This document shows positions 22,721 through 35,299 of a DNA stretch of 64,000 nt, piece by piece. Position 1 is the stretch's first letter, and each line of letters starts with the position of its first letter. The stretch spans positions 5,865,001 through 5,929,000 of the forward strand of contig CANUEZ040000167.1 of the NCBI GenBank assembly GCA_948099385.1. The letters run 5' to 3'. Origin of the DNA: Fasciola hepatica. Its lineage: Eukaryota; Platyhelminthes; Trematoda; Plagiorchiida; Fasciolidae. The position numbers were made by a program, and so were the translations under genes. The notes under the pieces are model-generated. The model was not told where the DNA came from, searched no databases, and saw only the letters and a program-made list of their open reading frames with translations.

Positions 22721-22879
22721 GCACAAATACAAATGCCAGTTGTCATATCACAGTCATGTATTTTTGTGTTTACGTGCACTGACGGGATGGATCCAGTAGA
22801 ATTCACCGTGGAAGCCCAACATATCGTAAATGTATTGTGGTTCGGCAGACTTGACAAACTCTTGAAATGGTCTGGATGT

Positions 22880-22976
22880 TAAAGTCGTTGACCCCGGCGG
22901 GACTCGAACCCACACGGGGTCGTTACTCGAGCTCCGGGACCGCGTGTGGTCTATCAGCTGAACTACAAAGCCATGC
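22880..22976 (-). repeat. tRNA-derived SINE head
   Basis: On the minus strand there is an A-box-like 'TAGTTCAGCTGATAGA' and a B-box 'GGTTCGAGTCC' about 40 bp apart, followed by 'CGCCGGGGTCA'. The ends do not form a proper acceptor stem, so it is better read as a tRNA-derived SINE or tRNA pseudogene than a working tRNA gene. Confidence 0.55.
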
Positions 22977-24484
22977 TGAAGGGACCCTGATTTTTCGCGT
23001 ATGGATTACACAGCTTACCGACTAAAATTACAGTAGCGAATGGCATCCACCGCAGCAAACTGGCACGTAGTTTGACTGTCTGCAGATAGATTTCCCTGGG
23101 TACTATCCGGAGTCCGCGTCTTCAGTACACGAGCATGGCCGAGTGCACTGGTCTTGATTGTAATAAATTTCCTCGATTTTGTAAGCTGACCACCTAATGG
23201 TGCGTACCGATGTGTAATAATGACCGGCTGATAGTAAATTATTTCGTGGAAACAATAAAGCACAAGTTCTTTTGGAAAGATAACGTAGGGACCTAATATC
23301 AGATGAAGACAAAAATTGATACCAGCAGCGAAGTTTCAGTATCTTTCGGCTTACTAAAATGCTACTTAGAGGAAAAATTCGAAATAAAAGTGGAAATTTA
23401 AAAATGGTCGATTTTGGTACTTTAGTAGATGACGCAAGCAGGTTATCCCTGTATCTCAAAACTGAAAAAGACTGGTTTTCACCTGAGATAGTTTTAAAAG
23501 CAAATACAGTGAAGCTACGGCCATGTCGCACCCCTCAAATTTTCGAAAATCTAGGCAAATCCTAGTCCAGCTGAACCATACACTTCGTGGAAATTGACTT
23601 TAGGGTAGCTTAAAAATGCATTACTGTTCGAAGTAACTCGTGTTGGAATAATTCTGTGTTGACTCCTCAAAATATACAGTCACACTCAGTCTTGGTATAT
23701 CTGAGGAATCGAAATGTAGTGCTCAGCCTAACTTTGGAACGGTTTACGGGGTATTTGAACGTTCTACAATTTGAAGCGTCCGTTTATCCCAAAGTTACTT
23801 GCCTTAAGATTCCAGAATATGTAGAGTTGGACATCAGAACACTTTTTCGGAGGCAAATGATTCTTTTCAATGATTAATTCTCTAGCCTGTACCGTGGGTC
23901 GACCCTGAGAGGGAAGAATTTCTATATACTCTACCGAAAATGATAGCAACAGTTAGATTCTGACATCCGGTGAAAAAATGCTCTGGATTTTCCGCTTGAT
24001 ATGATGACCGATATCGAGATTCGCCGATTAAAACGTCAAAAATGGTCCATTTTAGCGTGGAGTGATCGCACAAAGCTGCCAATGTACTCCTGCCGCACTG
24101 CTAGTGATATATCAACCAATATGGATAAGCCCATTGCTGATAAACTGGTCGTGTTGGTCAACTCTAAAGTACTTGCATGGAAAGTCCGAGCAAATAACAA
24201 TTCAAGCAATATTCGCAAGACAGTATGTCATCCGTAGTCACAGTATTTATCGCTAACCTGTTCGTGGTTCACTCACATTTTTTCACATTGGCCTCCTGAA
24301 TTTGCTAGTATTTAGTGGGTCTTATTCCATTGTAACAACCATTACCAGTTCATTGATTGCAATAGTTCACTGATTCCTACTTCTGAGCAGTAACCCAACT
24401 CGAATATCAAACCAGTCGTCAGGATTGAAAGTTAGAAGGGAAAAAGTAAACAATAATATCATTTTGGTTGCGAAGTTCCGGTGA
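22977..24484. other. Unassigned sequence, one repeat relative inside
   Basis: Several ORFs of 60-140 codons overlap on both strands without family resemblance. Bases 24320-24480 are the second copy of the repeat at 22570-22720. Confidence 0.35.
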
Positions 24485-24763
24485 GCATATAACGCAACCT
24501 ACATTGATTCAACGCTGAGGCAACTATTCCAAAGAATTAAGGAGCTTTGCCCACGGTGGCTCCAACACGGAGGAACAGGAACCATCGGGAGTGCCATTCT
24601 CGGGCTCTTGGTGGACTCGGGTCATCAAGTGAACGTAGATTCAGCATTCCAAGTCGTTTATCGAGTGCCCTCCAATTCCCACAGACGCATTCGTCTACGC
24701 ACACTGACCAACACAGAGACGATCAGCATTCGTCTTTTTGAATCTGCTCTATGCACACAGTAA
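24485..24763 (+). CDS. Coding-like block, possibly C-terminus of a retroelement protein
   Basis: A 92-codon open stretch with no ATG near its start. It includes 'VVYRVPSN', 'RLRTLTNTETISIRL' and 'ESALCTQ'. After the TAA the same frame resumes with 'KFVQAFQLPW'. The pattern of a VVYRVP block, then R-LRTL-x-T-E-x-x-x-IRL, then LC.Q and a LPW tail resembles a recurrent repeat-encoded protein of fluke genomes as I recall it. I cannot name the family. It is probably a decayed fragment, since the stop at 24761-24763 interrupts the apparent homology. Confidence 0.35.
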   Translation, partial: AYNATYIDSTLRQLFQRIKELCPRWLQHGGTGTIGSAILGLLVDSGHQVNVDSAFQVVYRVPSNSHRRIRLRTLTNTETISIRLFESALCTQ

Positions 24764-25599
24764 AAGTTCGTCCAAGCCTTCCAGTTACCCTGGTCGCAGG
24801 TCGACGACTCCTACTCTAATGACTCAAATCCGGACCACGTGACTGTCATGACCTGGACTTGCTGACGAATGCATTGAACTTATCCCAATATCCCCACCCA
24901 CATAATGGTTTTGTTTAATCCGAATTACTTGCCTTTGCTTGGTGAAATTTTACTGCCCCGGTTTTCGTACTTCACTGGAAAATATTGTCCTCCCATTGCA
25001 GTGGGATTTTCAATCGCTTTTTTTCATTCAAAAAGAGAAAAACAACAGAAGCTACAATTTTCTTTGTTTTCACAGTCGTGTGTAGTTTTTCCACTTTCAC
25101 TGCACCGAAGCAAAAGCTTGTGGCTTTGGTTGTTCACTTGGCGCATCGTGGTTATTTTTTGTACCTTGCATGAGACTGGATCCTCCCAGAACGTCTATTA
25201 GTCCACACAGCCAGCTAGTCAACTAGTCGTTTAGGTCCCACCGTACCTGGATCTTCGGTCTCCATTCCCTTTGCGACCTACTGGATAAGTAACATCTAGC
25301 CCCATCGATCGATTGAACTTAGCTGCTCACAGCGCTACTAGAGTGCACGAACAATCAGTTGGCTAGACAGCATGACGGAAAATCCTAAGGATTGCACGCG
25401 CAACATGAATGTGCACAATGTTGACTCGGCTCGCTTCTCGCACACACGCCTTAGTGAGGCCCACAGCTCAGTCATGTTTACGTCTCCACGTGAAAAATAG
25501 GAAAGTTTGGTAGACCGAACGAGCTAGGCTGAGCATTGTTTATCGACCGCGGAGATCATGTGACCAGAGATCAACCGCGCTCATCGTCTAGCAGTTTGC
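24764..25599. other. Unassigned sequence
   Basis: A 98-codon ORF at 24905-25201 has a hydrophobic, low-information composition and no recognisable feature. Confidence 0.35.
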
Positions 25600-26445
25600 A
25601 CGGGCTAGTCAACGTGACCGAATAAATCGATCAATTGAGAAACCACTGCGGTGGACATCGGGCAGCCAACTTCGGAATAACGCAGAGGTCATCCATGCGT
25701 TTTTGGAATAATAGTAACCGCAAATCAAGTTTTTACCCTCTGTTCCAACGAGACATCGTGCATTCTGAAACTCTCCAATAAAAGGCGGTAATAACTTCTC
25801 TTCAGTCAAGCTCCTACACAGCAGTAGAGCCCATCTTTCTTTGGACTTCCTGGCTCCAGAATAAGTTCCTCTTACAAGATTTAATATTCTTCCGGGCAGC
25901 TGCCTGTAACACAACTCCGCCTCATCCGAACTGCAAAATATCATAGTCGGCGTATTAATGGACTAATGCCGGTGATCTCACCTGGAAATCGTTTACTGCA
26001 TCAATCGCTATTGTTAAAGTTTCACCGCAAATCTAGAAAGTAGCATGTAAGTCACTGCTTGTCTCCTACTTTATAGGACTGGATGTCACTTCTGTCTGAC
26101 AAAGAGCGAAATCAACCTCTGGAAGCCTTAAAGTCATTAAGATGCTATCTTCACGGCTTTCTTGCAAATGATGCTCTCTACGATCGGAAATTCACCATGC
26201 TTTCCCTTCAAAACGGTAAGCCCCGCCGAAGTCACCTCATTTATCGCTCCGAAATTTTCATTAGTTTTCAGACGGCACCTTTCCGGAGAAGCACTGATGT
26301 TCAGAAAATCTTTTACAGCCGTTCGATTGGATATAACGCTGTAAACGGTTGTCCATGGAATGCCAAGTGAATTAGCCGGCCATCTAAGCTGAGTAAGCAC
26401 TTCCCACACGTTCTCCTTCTCGCCGATGGACTGTCACTTGGTCAT
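25600..26445 (-). pseudogene. Tigger/pogo-like transposase, decayed and truncated
   Basis: The minus-strand reading starts at an ATG at 26445. After an early stop it shows an N-terminal psq-type helix-turn-helix ('EKENVWEVL', 'LGIPWTTVYSVI'), then a CENP-B-like second DNA-binding domain ('SPERCRLKTNEN', 'EFPIVESIICKKAVKIA'). A decayed stretch ('LTIAIDAVNDF') follows, then the DDE catalytic domain entry 'SSDEAELCYRQLP' with its first Asp kept, and downstream 'GARKSKERWALLLC', 'EKLLPPFIGE' and 'KNAWMTSALFRSWL'. About 280 of the usual 450-600 residues remain. The second and third acidic residues are lost and at least two frame changes are present. No terminal inverted repeats were found. Confidence 0.75.
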
Positions 26446-28750
26446 TGTCACGTCAAATGTCATCGAATCGCACTCCCGATATTGGTGTGCTTTCATTACA
26501 AGCGTTATGCGCATCTCACTAGCTGAGAGATGACTGACTGAACACGACGTTGCATGTCCTTTGGTCATGGCCAAGCCGTGAGAAATTAACAGGAGTGGCA
26601 TACTATCGAGTAGACATTACATGTTCAGCTCTTACGTAACCACACACGGTTGGCTCGGGTTTGCTGCAAAGTGGGAAGATTTGAGAAAATGCGACCGCAT
26701 ACAAGTGCGACATGGCTGGGGATTGACTTTATAACGGTAATGAGTTGTTTTGCTTGAGAAGAAGAACCCTGGAAAATACAGACTCACTACGGAAAACTAA
26801 TGCTTCCTTACTCGGCACCACAGTCACTCATGGCACCAGTGAGGCAGTAATTTGCGCTGCGACTACTTGAACTCTTTCAGTAGTTAAATGTTGTACGAGC
26901 AAACTACCTCAGCTTGAGATCCGACCAGTGGCTCACTGGCTCATTCGAGAGCAAAGAATGCTACTGAGTTATCAGATAAGGTATTTGCCAGTAAGCCACT
27001 CGTGTTTATGGTAGGCTTCAGAAGTTTTCCAAAAAAGCTGCGAGTATTTTATGATAATCATAGAAATTCGGTGCAGGTGATCGATCGTTTGAAATGACCA
27101 TGTATGAATGAAAGGAATAATACAAGTTTTTCCCTGTACCTGTTGAACTCCGTCACGCAAATCAGTGGCAGAGAATGACTTGCTGACTACTAAGGAGGAC
27201 TCTCAGAAAATGAAAAAAGTGAACTAGTTGGAATCCAGTCAGATGATCAGCCAGCAATGGAACGGTCAGGTCGTAGCCTAATGGTATGTGAGTGTCAAGA
27301 AAGGCTTCCTGAGCTATTGAATACAACCAAAATGGATTCGCTTCTGATTGTATTCAACCCTGCGATTGTTTTGAAATAAACTCCTCCGCTCGGAAAATAC
27401 GGTCTCCTTGTTCAGTGCCAGACAAATCCAAACAAAATACTTCGACCTTCCATCTCGACTCCGTCCGAGTGCTTCAAATAGCAGGTATTCCTGAACGGCT
27501 GAGACAACTGCACACTAACTTTAGAACGGATTGCTTCTTGATTACCTGCATTTAGATCATTTGTAGTATACGTTCTTCCCTCAACAGTCTCCAAACGGAG
27601 ACAAAGTATACGTGAATTTTTTCTATTTACCTGGCGGTAGACGCGAAATTGCTTTACTTTATCCGCGGGGGCCCCTCAAACCAGAATCCCTCGTTAGGCG
27701 ATGGACAAAAGATTTTTACGGAGAACTAAAAAGAATTTGAAGTCCTCAGGGGTTTTGCCTACTGGTATTGTTCCTAGCTGATACTTATGGTTATTGTAGT
27801 TTTCTGATGACGGAACTTAGCCTTTGGACCACTAACTTTGCATCACTAGAAGAAGTGAGCACTGATGATCTTTTTGGACAGCATCATAATCATCTCAGTC
27901 ACTATGCCACTTCTCAATCTGAAATCAGTCCTACTAGATATCCTTCAGCTTTCCCAGACTACTCATACTGTCCCTTTTTTGGTTAGAGTGGTAACGTGGG
28001 CCAATTAATGAGTGAAAAACCGGTAACCTGTAGAACACCAGATCGAACAGGTGAAGTGGATGAACTGTGTGGAAGGCCTCGGTGTTCTGAGGGGAATATG
28101 TCGTCAGGCACCGCAGGAATTCAGTGTGACACCTATCAAACACGGTTCCACACGAAGCAAGCGGGGTTAAGCTAGAAGTACTATCAGCTATACTGTGAAT
28201 ATCATAAACTTAGCTGGATATGCCCGCTATGCCAGAAGCTGATCAGGACGGATATTCAAGCCACCGGGGAGGCAGAGGTTGCCAGAATAAAAGCGGAAAC
28301 GTATGAACCCTTAAAAGAAAGGATGGCACCAATTAAGGACAGAGGTGGACATGAGGCAACACACGGAAACCTGAAGAACACCGGGACAGCAAGCAGCTGC
28401 TGCGATGCCTACTCATTACAGGGTAGAGGGATTAGGTGTCCTAAAAGAGCGGGTAAGTTAGGGCAAGACACGGCTAATATCGCTAAAATTCTGACAACGT
28501 TGAGGAAAAATAGTGATATTGCCCTGATTATAGCCAACTGTTGAAAAGGAGTCATCTCTTCCAATTGTCGAAGCACCGGGTGTCCAAGGAGCTCTCCAGT
28601 GCAAGAATCTGGACATTCAGGCATCCCGCCGTCAAGCCCTGGAACCAAAATGAACTGAATTCTCCACCGCCCTCCCCCCCCACTGTACATAGGCATATGA
28701 CCATCTACTCAGCAAGGACTAGACTATTTTTACACCACATTAAAGTTAAA
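26446..28750. other. Unassigned sequence
   Basis: No ORF with recognisable family features and no repeat with a partner in the window. Confidence 0.35.
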
Positions 28751-28754
28751 TTAC

Positions 28755-28916
28755 CGGCCAGCGGCAGTCGAACGGCTATCATCTTGGAGTTAAGACCCGG
28801 GTTCGATTCCTGTCGGCTCAGGTCACTTCCCCATTCGGCAGCCTTTGACTGGCCGCGGTCTGCCTCCTGAAATACTGTGCAGTGTTACATAGTAAATGAG
28901 AAGGAAGTAAAAGATT
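28755..28916 (+). repeat. SINE-like repeat, family 2, copy 1
   Basis: Contains a B-box 'GGGTTCGATTCC' and a body beginning 'tcacttcccc', with 'cctgaaat.ctgt' and 'aaggaagtaaa' near its end. All are shared with 47190-47340 in the same order and spacing. Confidence 0.55.
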
Positions 28917-28919
28917 ACT

Positions 28920-29112
28920 TCTTTTTGGCTGACTGACCTCTGAACTCCACCTTTCATGCACAAACCTCAGGTCATCCGACCAAGCTCCACTCGGAAGCAC
29001 CAGACTCGAGGTTTCGCTCTTGTTAGAGCTCATCCGCCACACCCAGGGTATGAACCCGGGCCCTTTCACCTCGAAGACATGTTTGTTACCACTGAGCCAC
29101 CCCTCTCCCGCC
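28920..29112 (-). repeat. tRNA-headed SINE-like repeat in opposite orientation
   Basis: On the minus strand an A-box 'TGGCTCAGTGGTAACA' and a B-box 'GGGTTCATACCC' are spaced as in a tRNA, followed by an unrelated body. It abuts the plus-strand SINE at 28755-28916, giving a back-to-back pair. Confidence 0.55.
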
Positions 29113-29129
29113 CGAGCTGATCCGAATCA

Positions 29130-29954
29130 TCAAGGTAAGCTTGTACAGATGTCGTCCTCTATGATAGCCAGAAATGCCCGATAGCTTCGAATGGAGACAC
29201 AATACCTGCCCGTTAACTCCAAGCGAATGCCTCCCCCCAATCAGGTCTTCTCCACAGGATGGGGCCAAAGTATGCCCATTTTACACCTGCTTTGCATCTG
29301 GTATACGTATCACGCAATTATTTATTCATTTATTTACTTTATAAAATATGGAGTTCAATTTCAGGGAACGATATAAAAGGCTTCGAAGATATGGACAGAA
29401 AAAATCGAGTGAATGCATCATCTGATGAAGCTTAAAAAATTAAGTACATTTGGTCGATTTTCACTCATTCGAAATGGTCCCAGCAAATCCATCCTGGGAT
29501 CGTTGACCTCCGTGTGCGCGTAGAAAAATGACGACCACACACAACCTTTAACTCAGTTGAATATACCGTGATTTCTGATACTCTTAGTGCAAAGCCATAT
29601 TCATCTCAGTCACCATGCGACTTTAACCCCACCCCGCTTTGTCCATAGATAGATGTCCATTGTCGACTTGTCATCTTAACCCAAATAGTGTATTCATTGC
29701 AATCACTGTGACCTCAGGAAGGACACTCAAAAAAATTTCACATATTCGATTACCTCTTTACCACGTGTTGTTAAGCTAACAACAGACTTTATGCTCACGA
29801 ATTGCTAAAAGTTCAATTACAAACACTCCTCATAATTTGTAACATTATAAGGTCAACACTGGATACAAGACGCTTCATGCATCAATATTTTAGATTGCGG
29901 TTCCGCGAATTTCTCGCTGTTGATCGTCCTGCCTGTGTTTGTTCGTCCGTATGT

Positions 29955-29992
<38 letters not shown>

Positions 29993-31830
29993 TGGAAAAT
30001 CAGAGTGATAACAACACTAGCCGATCGTCGACCAGGTTACATAAACACGGCACAGCTGATGGAGTAAAGCGTCATTTTTGAACAGGAATGAGTGTGCATC
30101 TCCGGATGACTGGAAAGCCGTGTGTGTATGGCATTTCATGCGATAGAATTTTGTTCACTTTGGTGTAATAATAAGCCGACTGGCAGTAGATTTGAATGCA
30201 TTTCGGTCTATGTCCAGGTTCACAAGAGTGACGCTGGGGTGATGGAAATCTCCGTGTCAATGAGACATGTAAGGATTGTTTACTGCGAGGTAGTATTCGT
30301 GCGCAAGTTTTTCGGAAAACACAATGATACGACCGGTGAGGGTACAATGTGCAGTTGACCTTAATGGTGTCTGACTGTATCTGTGCCGTAAACAGTACTG
30401 GTCGTGTCAGCGTCATCGGCAAGCCGCGTCTAGCTTTGCCCCCACTGTGTGCATTCAGTTAGGTCCACGGGCTATGCCTGGGCTTGCTTATTTTCGCAGT
30501 GGATACTGATTAATAATACAAAAACGGATTGTGTTCAAAAAGAAACGAAAACATGATTCGAATATGGTTCCGATACTTCCAGTTCAGCAACTTCAACGGT
30601 TATTGGGACGGACTAAGTACGCGATGATGATGCACTAAATCCCATCGATTGTGCAGAGTCTTTTAGAGCTGTAGAGAGAGACTTTACCTACTAGAAGACA
30701 TGCCGTACAGCTCTTCCAAGCATTCACCCGGAAATTGTGTTTTGGTGCTTGAGTCCACATCGCAGTATTGCAGAGTAGAGAGAAGAATATCGTAGAAGCC
30801 CATCTGAGGAATAATATGTATTTTCTCGTGAGCAGTAATTACTTACACGACTGCTATTTTAAAACAGTTCACTCGACTGATGGAAAGATTGATAAATGCT
30901 TCGTTTTTCAATTTGGGTTGTAGGGGCTTAAGTAACGAAACGACATCACAAAGAATTTCCTAACATGATCCCAAGCGGCTGAATAAACTGATGACACAAA
31001 ACACATTCAGAAACCATTCTGGCCGAAATTCCAAAACGAGGTTGACCCAATATAGTCTTTCAAACCGTTGTTGCGTGATCGTGATTCGAAGTTATTATTA
31101 TCATTCTGCGAGACTATGCTAGTCCGATGGCTTAGTCATGTCCATTGTGGACGGAAATTATAGGCGCGAATAAGTGTGCTTCTTTGTTGTAACTAGGTAA
31201 CGCTTCATTTATGTTCATTATAATTGCCACAGTGACTTCGTGTAAATTCGAGATCGATGACCGCTTACAAGAGTGAATATTACTAATGAACTGCAGCATT
31301 TGTGTTCACTTTGTACTGACCAGATATGAAAACAATCTGCCGTATTAATTTAGTCAAACAGCTTTTCCGAACTCAGTACTAGTTCATTAGGAACCCGTAT
31401 CCATTGGATAATTCGTCTCCATCCAGACGATTTCGATTGTAATCAGCTGCAAAGGAACTGACAGCTTGACCCATTCCCGAAAAGAGGACCAAAGGACCTC
31501 AACAATTCCTCTGGAATATTCCAAGGCTTTCGACGAATTTCATACCCAGTTCTCAGTCGCTTTTACCCGGAAGAATTAATACTGGAGGCTTCCATATGAT
31601 CTAATAAAATATACTAATTAGGAATGAAAATAAACCTCCTTGAGTGAGATGGTGCAAAGATTTTCTTATTTCAACGTGAGTTTTCGTAGGTTATAGTTAC
31701 AATACGATTTTATCCTGTTGATTCCTGGGATACATGCATGTGGGAACCATAGACGCTATAACACGAACTCAAGCATGTTGGTCATAGTTTCTACATACAT
31801 ACGTATATGAACAGTAGGATGAGTCACAAC
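29130..31830. other. Unassigned sequence with one GT microsatellite
   Basis: No credible gene was found. The GT run is listed separately. Confidence 0.35.
29960..29991. repeat. (GT)n microsatellite
   Basis: About 16 uninterrupted GT repeats. Confidence 0.95.
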
Positions 31831-31833
31831 TGT

Positions 31834-32180
31834 GATTTTGTCCACACTTTTACGTACTACTTGCTATCAATATAAGCGCTAACACATGCAGCCTCGTTGT
31901 TCGTTGGGTTCGCAGTGATCCAGACACGAATAACTATCAGAAATCACAGTTGTGATTCACTTGTGGGCTCTTCAATGAAGAGTATGCATTCACACTCCAG
32001 AAGATTCAAACTAGATCCTAGTGAAGATATAACATCGGTGTGTACAAGTATGGAGACGAGTGGGCAGAGGAGTACCGGGTAGGCATACCTGATGGACGGC
32101 AACAACCACGAAACCGGTCGTGTGCTTCCTGGGTGATTTTGTCCACGGGTTCACATACTACTTACTAGCATGCAGTTTCA
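31834..32180 (+). repeat. Penelope-type terminal repeat with partial tandem copy
   Basis: Homologous to the reverse complement of 63519-63830. The tail 'gattttgtccac' occurs at about 31834 and again at about 32133, so one unit of about 299 bp is preceded by the end of another copy, the head-to-tail arrangement typical of Penelope-like pseudo-LTRs. It contains a degenerate hammerhead at 32075-32132. A palindrome 'aatcacagttgtgatt' lies near 31943. The association with Penelope elements is by analogy with published hammerheads in that class. Confidence 0.6.
32075..32132 (+). ncRNA. Degenerate hammerhead ribozyme motif
   Basis: The core reads CTGATGG (A9 changed to G), a stem II weakened to two pairs around a CAACAA loop, GAAA, then ACCGGTC with the predicted cleavage after the final C at 32119. 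Stem I still forms (GGCATAC side with GTGTGC). It is probably inactive because A9 is essential. Confidence 0.55.
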
Positions 32181-32574
32181 ACGCTAACCTCACCAAAATG
32201 GGATAGCCGGCTTAACCCAGCTAATGTGTGACCACAGCGCGAGTGAGTATCATTGGAAGACGTGTGCAGCGGCCCAGTATCGATTGCCTCAACTGCACGG
32301 ATAATGCTATCGCCGTTGTCGGGTGAACGGTGCGCGGTGAAGGCAAGAACGGAGCGAAATGTGGGGGGTGACTCGTTGACATTGGAGGTGTCTTGGACCG
32401 TCTAACATTGCTGGATTAGGGTGACGATTTTAGACAGGCTCATTGTTCCTCTCAGGGTAGAGGAATGGAAATCCAGCATCACGGCAACATTACCGCAACT
32501 ATATCCATTTAACTTAAAGTTAAGTGGTCGTTAATCCAAGTGATTCACATATAACTCCACTTGAAGCCACCAAG

Positions 32575-33400
32575 TATATCACATTGTACAGGATTCTCGT
32601 CCCGTAATTGAGTGACTCGCAGATAAACCAACTCCAAGTCCCAAGACAGAGAACACCGGCTCGCTTTACTACGTGTCCTAGAGGACAGATTGTCGAGCAA
32701 TAACAAAAACATATCTCAAAATGTGGACAAACCGACCACAGAATCAGTACAGTCAAGAGAGGCTTCAAGAAGCCCAAGCAACAATAGACAGGATACTTTC
32801 GAGGCTGCAATACAGGAACGAGCCAAGTAGTTTACAAAATAGGTTCTAATTTATGGGGCCTTTTGGCCAACCAACAAACAGAAGAGAAATAATGATTCGA
32901 GGGAACACACGCACAAGCGCGGGTAAGGAACAAGCGGAATAACGTGGTTATCAGAAAGATCGAGATCAGAGAGAGACGGCTAAATCCAGTCGTTCGCACG
33001 GATAAGACAGACATGGGGGGGGAGGTTACGTAAAATACATACTCAAATAGATAAGAACAACAATTAGACTCATGAAAAATTGAAAACATAACTTTCCCGA
33101 CTCATGAGAATTGGGGTCAATCGATACTTGTCATAGAGACTAGACTGCGAAGAACAGTGTGACGCTGTATGACAGAACAACAATTGTTACACGGTTGAGG
33201 CAGTCAAAGGTATGATCGGAGTGAAATTTAGCGATAACAGTACATGAAAGGGAAGCAAATAGTTTGGTCAACACAAGATAAATTTAGGAAAGGGGAGGTA
33301 GGACATGGACTGAACCAGTTTAACGCAGTTCCTCGACATGGCAAGCTGAATTTCTCGGTCCAAGTTCAACGAATCTTTACACAGATATTAACGTGCAAAT
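32575..33400 (-). repeat. Dispersed block, second copy of 20225-21160
   Basis: Co-linear with 20225-21160 but diverged. It ends near 32575 at the point that corresponds to the start of the head in the right arm, so the head itself is missing here. A run of nine G lies near 33017. Confidence 0.6.
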
Positions 33401-33439
33401 TACATATCCTCTTGCTCAGTTAAAATATTTGGTTTGGAG

Positions 33440-34200
33440 CATATATGACTGACTACACGGATACCTCGAATCCTGGATTGATAACAAGAAATAATACGAG
33501 GAAGAGCGAGGGTAAGTTTGGTAAAATACATTGAGAAACAAAGAAAAAGTTGAACTTAGATTTAGCGAATAGTTAACTGGAAATACCCGGCTGAAGCATC
33601 AGAACACTTGGTAGAAGACGAGATTGTTTTCGGTTCTTCACAAGTGGCTAAATATAGCACATTCTATAGGCATCTAAATCATGATAATAGGAGGTAGAAC
33701 AAGAAAAACGGTGATCATGGTGAAGACAAACAACAATTTCGTGTCCACATACGTACAGTACTATCGGTGTCACCAGAGATAGTGTGTGTGTTGATAATTG
33801 CCATGCAGAATTATCCGAGTTATGGAATTTGAAATATAAGTAAGCGCGGTTCGCGTTCACAAAAGACAACATGAGAACATCAGTGCTTAATTTCACTCCG
33901 AGATAATAAATAGATTCAACTCCGTGTATTCCAATAGTGCGCGTAGTATACTGGTCATTCGAGGAGGATGATCGGGATGGGGTGAAGATACATTCAGAAT
34001 ACTTGGAAGAGTTGAGAGAAAGATCACCCTGTTCAGAATGGTCCTCAGTGTTTTGAAGAATGTCAGATAAATTATTAAATTCTTCTTCTATTCTTAAAGA
34101 CTGACAAATAGTTGCGACATCAGCATAGCTAATTACAATTCCGGAAGAGCCATGAGAGGGGAAAAAGGCGAAAGCGTAGCAACTGGAAGAGCGCGAAATT
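33440..34200 (-). pseudogene. Non-LTR RT palm/thumb fragment
   Basis: On the minus strand the reading 'ISYADVATICQSL' (box C, with one Asp of the ADD pair missing), 'EEFNNLSDILQNTEDHSEQ', 'DLSLNSSKYSECIF' is typical of the RT region around and after the catalytic box. Further on come 'VKLSTDV' (thumb) and 'FVSQCILPNL'. It is related to 480-770. Frame changes occur on both sides, so this is a dead fragment. Confidence 0.6.
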
Positions 34201-34209
34201 CAATAATCA

Positions 34210-35200
34210 GGAATTTGGACGACTTACCGGCAAAAGGGGTTTTTGAATACGTCCCGAAAAGTGATTAGTATGCCACGTCAATGAACCAGGTAAGCAACCA
34301 AAGGGGTGAGGTTAATGTAGTACCAGTGACCTTGGAATGAAGTTGAAGGTTGATTAATAGTTGTTAAATATGCACCTAACAGATTTAACAGAGTTATTTA
34401 ACGGTTTATGATTACAATAAACTGGAGAGGATATATCACTTCATTCTATCTGTGTGATGTTTCGGTGGCCTGCATGAGCGTTATTTTTTCACTCAAAGTA
34501 AAACATCAATGCTCCAACGCTTTCATGTTGAAATATCTTAGTCGGATGTTGAGTAAAATGTTACTTACTCACAAAAGATGCCCCAGAAGAATGGATTTAA
34601 CATAGAGAAAATTGCAGAACCAATAATAAGTTCCGTTGGGAAGTATGGTTCAAACAGAACTGCGCTATGATATTTCTAGTAAAATTCCACCATTCTGATC
34701 TACTTTTCTGAAGAGAAGCAAAACAAAATAGCGTAATTTCTTGCTAGCATTCCACGTCAGTCATCTTCAAAATGCTTTCCGAGTGATTGGAAAGCCAAGC
34801 GTTTCGTGGGGTGGAATCATGGAACTGAAGAGTAAATACCAAGTCAAAGTAGAAATTAATAGACGAGGATGACAATAGCAGTGTCTAGTATGGCAACTGG
34901 CGAAAATGAAATTCTGTTATTTGCGGATCGAGTCTGAAGTTGTCATATGACGGGCCAGTTGCCTCTCGTATCCAATGCAGTTCGAAATCAAATGAATTAA
35001 TTAAACAAACGCAAAAACACCATATATTATACCGGAGGTATGAATGTCGAGGCGCACGTAGTTATCCACTTGGAAGACTTTCGTGTCAGTCAGAAAAGTA
35101 AGCCACAGTGTCATTGATCCTTTGTTCACGTGCACTCTCCAATTTTCCCCCTAATTCATGGCGATTGATTGAACTCTAGCTACTGACAATTCTTTCAGCA
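34210..35200. other. Unassigned sequence
   Basis: No recognisable gene or repeat partner. Confidence 0.35.
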
Positions 35201-35299
35201 GTAGAAGCTCGGATTCGATCAAATTCGACCGAAACTGAGTGCCACTGGACTTAGTTTACAGACTGTACTTGGGAATCTATAGCAAAACCATTAGATTCT

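Noticed and set aside
22880..22976. Possible functional tRNA gene
   Set aside because: A and B boxes are present but the ends do not pair as an acceptor stem and the middle is irregular, so it is called a SINE head or pseudogene.
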